Origin: an uncultured Muribaculaceae bacterium
GTDB lineage: Bacteria; Bacteroidota; Bacteroidia; Bacteroidales; Muribaculaceae
Length of the DNA stretch: 14,878 nt
NCBI GenBank assembly: GCA_910579105.1
Contig: CAJTRT010000051.1
Span: forward strand, 1-14,878
Direction: 5' to 3'
In this document: positions 12,399-14,878 of the stretch, one piece after another
Layout: each line of letters opens with the position of its first letter
Position numbering within the stretch: the first letter of the stretch is position 1
Notes under the pieces: model-generated
The model's input: the letters and a program-made list of their open reading frames with translations, nothing else
Databases searched by the model: none
What the model was told of the DNA's origin: nothing
Position numbers and translations under genes: made by a program

Positions 12399-14840
12399 TC
12401 AGTTGGCGGGGGTAACCGTCACGTCGGTCGCGGTGTTGGACTCGGGAAGGGCTGAGCCGGAAAGCTGGCCGTAGAGGGCGCCGATGGTTGTGGGCACGGA
12501 TGCCTCGTAGGCGTTGGTGAGGCTCTGCTTCACGGTGGTGTTCTCTACCTTGTTGTTAGCGTAGACTGTGTGGTTCGTGTCGCCGGACTGGTTCTGGTTG
12601 CAGCAGAGACCGAAGAGGCCGCCGACCTTGGCGTAGCCGGTGATGGTGGAGTTCTTGACGGTGCAGCCTTGAACGTCCATGCCGTACTGGGTGACACCCA
12701 CGAGGCCGCCTACGTTGTTGCCGCCGTCATAGTTGCCGTCGGTTCCCAGGGCTGGAACGGAGAGGATGTTGGCGCCGTCAACGATGACGTTCTCTATGGT
12801 CACATATCCGGCGCCTTTGTCGGCCTTGCCTATGATTCCGCCTGTGTACGCGGTGCCGGTTATGGTGGCGTCTTTGAGGGTGAAGTTCTTGATCACAGCG
12901 CCTTCGTGCACATAGCCGAAGAAGCCGGCCGCGGTCTTGTAGTCGTTAGCTGTTGTGGTGAAGTTGGAAATGGTATGACCCTGGCCGTCGAACGTGCCGC
13001 GGAACGGGGCGTTCTTCGCTTCCGCCGAACCGCCGGTGTTCACGAACGCCCCGATGGGAGCCATCTCGATTCCCGCGAGGTCGAGGTCGGCGTCAAGTTT
13101 GACGGTCTTGCCTTTGAAGTCGTTGCCCATTGATACAGCGTCGATAAATTTCGAGAGCACGACAGGGTCGCTGATAGCCAGGCCGGAGGAAGTGGCTTTG
13201 AGTGTCGTGGTAGTAACGTTGGTGGCTGTGTTCGATGAGTCGACAGTCGCTCCCGAGACCTTGCGGCCGCAGATCTCGCCCATATAGGTCACATACGCCA
13301 AGGTGCCGTAAGGCGAAAGCTGGTTGGCGATTATCGTGCAGTTTTCGGCCTTGTTGCCGGTGAACACGCATGCCGAGCCATTGAGGCAGCCCACTACTCC
13401 GCCGAGGGTGCGGAACGCTTCCACTGTGACATTCTTCACGGTGCAGTTAGTGATTGAGGCATTGGGTTCGGCGGAGAGGTAGCCGGTGATGCCGCCGGCG
13501 TTGTTGCCGTCGTCATATTTGCCGTCGACCAAGCGGGGCTTCGTGGTTATCGTTCCGCCGTCGACCACGCAGTTGTCAAACTTGCCGCAGAGGCCGTCAC
13601 CGGCGATGGCTCCTACTTTGAAGGTGCCGCTGACGTTGACGTTGGTCATGGTGATGTTCTTCATCGTGCCGCGGTTGGACCATACGAGACCCGAGGAGAC
13701 GGGGTCGAAAACCGTAAGATTGGCTATGGTGTGGCCGTCGCCGTCGAATGAGCCTGAGAAATACGCGTTCTTGGCAATCGGGGTGAAGGGTTGCCCGGCC
13801 ATGTCGATGTCGTTGCCGAGCTTGATGGTGTAGCCGCTGAAAGCACCGTTTTTGCCATTAGCCTGGTCGCTGAGCCATTGCAGGCCCTGCGGCGAGGTGA
13901 TGGTGTAGGTCTTGGCGGCCTCGTTGAGGTTCACGCCGGGAGCCACGATCGCGCCGAAGTCAAACTCACCCTCATATTCCTTGTCGATCAAAACCTCGAA
14001 CACCGCCGGGTTGGTCAGCAGCGCGCCGTAGATGTTGGTGCGGTAGTTGCGCTGCACGGGCACGGAGGCGAAGGTCGAGGGGGTACCACCTGCGTTGGTG
14101 TCGAATGTAACATCCACGGTTTGCTTGTCGGCGGGCACCAGGATATAGTTCATTGCCAGGTAGGTGTAATTCTCAACCGGGAAGGCGCCGTCGGCCTGGG
14201 TTGGAATCGGTGCCAAGGCGAAGGTCACCTCCGCTTCGCCGTCGACCGCGCCTGTGGCGAGGTTGAGCGAGCTGAAGGCGGCGACAGAGACCTCGGTCTT
14301 TGTTACGTTGAGGCCGGCTGCGCCCGCCTCAACTAAATCGCTGGTACCGATATTGAGCTGAGCGAACGGGCGCGTGAGGGTGACGGTCTTGCTGACCGGG
14401 CCGTTCACGGCGAGGGCGAGTTCCGAGGCAAAGAACGCGTCGCGGTTTTCGGCATTGGAGGTCGCGCCGTCGTAGCTCACGGTGACGGTCTGCGTGGCGT
14501 GGTCGAACGTGTAGGGCGCGTCGGCGGCCTGCGCCCAGAATAGGATGTCGTAGGTCTTGCCGGTCGCGAGCGTGGTGCTGATGGTGGCCTTGAGGTTGGC
14601 GTCGAAAGTCGCGATGCCGGTCAGCAGCGGGGTGGTCTCACCCGCGGCGTATACCGCGTAGTCGAGGTTCTTGGCGGTGGTGCCGTCGGAGAAAGCGCGG
14701 CTCTGCACGGAGGCGGGGAGTTGCGCGGTGAACACCACGTTTCCTTCGCCGCCAGCTGGCTTGACGTCGAAATCCTCGTTGGAGCAGGATGCCAGGGCAA
14801 CGGCTCCAACCGCGAGGGATGCGAATAAAAACTTGTTCAT
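12399..14840 (-). CDS. Surface lipoprotein with fimbrillin/DUF6562-like N-terminus and GLUG-type repeats
   Basis: The 813-residue protein has a lipoprotein signal peptide with lipobox LASC (lipidated C19), followed by SNEDFD, an acidic stretch like the surface-export signal of Bacteroidetes lipoproteins. Residues 30-285 (FTAQLP at 37-42, SRAFSDG at 47-53, LTRPFAQLNIG at 155-165, NYILVP at 231-236, RNYRTNIYG at 264-272) resemble the Mfa-like/DUF6562 domain of fimbrillin relatives. Residues 315-813 form two tandem copies of one module, each with G(S/T)FDGxGHTI (364-371 and 615-623), FxG or VxG glycine turns such as NAGGITGY and NVGGLVGV, and NCTVKN or GCTVKN. This is a GLUG-type pattern expected to fold as a right-handed beta-helix. 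An adhesin or matrix-binding role is inference. All ten non-lipobox cysteines lie in the repeat half. It is monocistronic with its own terminator. Confidence 0.82.
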   Translation of the reverse strand: MNKFLFASLAVGAVALASCSNEDFDVKPAGGEGNVVFTAQLPASVQSRAFSDGTTAKNLDYAVYAAGETTPLLTGIATFDANLKATISTTLATGKTYDILFWAQAADAPYTFDHATQTVTVSYDGATSNAENRDAFFASELALAVNGPVSKTVTLTRPFAQLNIGTSDLVEAGAAGLNVTKTEVSVAAFSSLNLATGAVDGEAEVTFALAPIPTQADGAFPVENYTYLAMNYILVPADKQTVDVTFDTNAGGTPSTFASVPVQRNYRTNIYGALLTNPAVFEVLIDKEYEGEFDFGAIVAPGVNLNEAAKTYTITSPQGLQWLSDQANGKNGAFSGYTIKLGNDIDMAGQPFTPIAKNAYFSGSFDGDGHTIANLTVFDPVSSGLVWSNRGTMKNITMTNVNVSGTFKVGAIAGDGLCGKFDNCVVDGGTITTKPRLVDGKYDDGNNAGGITGYLSAEPNASITNCTVKNVTVEAFRTLGGVVGCLNGSACVFTGNKAENCTIIANQLSPYGTLAYVTYMGEICGRKVSGATVDSSNTATNVTTTTLKATSSGLAISDPVVLSKFIDAVSMGNDFKGKTVKLDADLDLAGIEMAPIGAFVNTGGSAEAKNAPFRGTFDGQGHTISNFTTTANDYKTAAGFFGYVHEGAVIKNFTLKDATITGTAYTGGIIGKADKGAGYVTIENVIVDGANILSVPALGTDGNYDGGNNVGGLVGVTQYGMDVQGCTVKNSTITGYAKVGGLFGLCCNQNQSGDTNHTVYANNKVENTTVKQSLTNAYEASVPTTIGALYGQLSGSALPESNTATDVTVTPAN

Positions 14841-14858
14841 GGTTTGGGGTATTTTGGT

Positions 14859-14866
14859 GAAAGATA
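14859..14866 (-). promoter_or_regulatory. Possible -7 element for the surface lipoprotein gene
   Basis: The minus strand reads TATCTTTC, one base off TAnnTTTG, 18 nt before the ATG at 14840. The -33 region falls beyond the window edge, so the promoter cannot be confirmed. Confidence 0.3.
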
Positions 14867-14878
14867 ATGTTTCTTGGG

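Overview
The window looks like a core chromosomal segment of a GC-rich member of the Bacteroidales, possibly Muribaculaceae or a relative; the family is inference. Supporting signs are a tmRNA tag reading GENNYALAA, promoters of the TTTG / TAnnTTTG type, few Shine-Dalgarno sites, a DUF4252 lipoprotein beside an ECF sigma factor, a Mfa/DUF6562-like surface lipoprotein with GLUG-type repeats, and fermentation genes for acetate and for propionate/succinate. I recognise nine complete protein genes and one tmRNA. There is no phage, transposase, CRISPR array or defence island.

Layout. 1-558: ssrA (tmRNA) on the minus strand with a plausible promoter. 559-2284: a minus-strand operon of ECF sigma factor, single-pass anti-sigma-like protein and DUF4252 lipoprotein. 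2366-3313: lgt with a clear rho-independent terminator. 3378-5670: pta-ackA, closed by a GC-rich hairpin. 5803-7695: a U32 peptidase-like RlhA on the plus strand, the only plus-strand gene, with a -7 element almost touching its start codon. 7696-7856: a convergent gap with two long perfect hairpins. 7857-12056: mutA-mutB (methylmalonyl-CoA mutase) with the best promoter in the window. 12061-12330: a gene-free stretch of palindromic repeats ending in a terminator. 12399-14840: a large surface lipoprotein.

How the genes relate. Pta and AckA turn acetyl-CoA into acetate and ATP. MutA/MutB interconvert succinyl-CoA and methylmalonyl-CoA, the cobalamin-dependent step of the succinate-propionate route. 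Together they fit a gut-type fermenter, though the epimerase, decarboxylase and MeaB chaperone genes are not here. Lgt lipidates prolipoproteins and would act on the DUF4252 and Mfa-like products. TmRNA and RlhA are translation housekeeping.

No clear new system is visible. The items most worth following are a REP-like palindromic element present as an inverted pair and as a solo copy, a Cys-rich acidic linker in MutA, the sigma/anti-sigma/DUF4252 operon of unknown signal, and a hairpin-dense intergenic region sharing a 13-bp inverted repeat with the mut leader.
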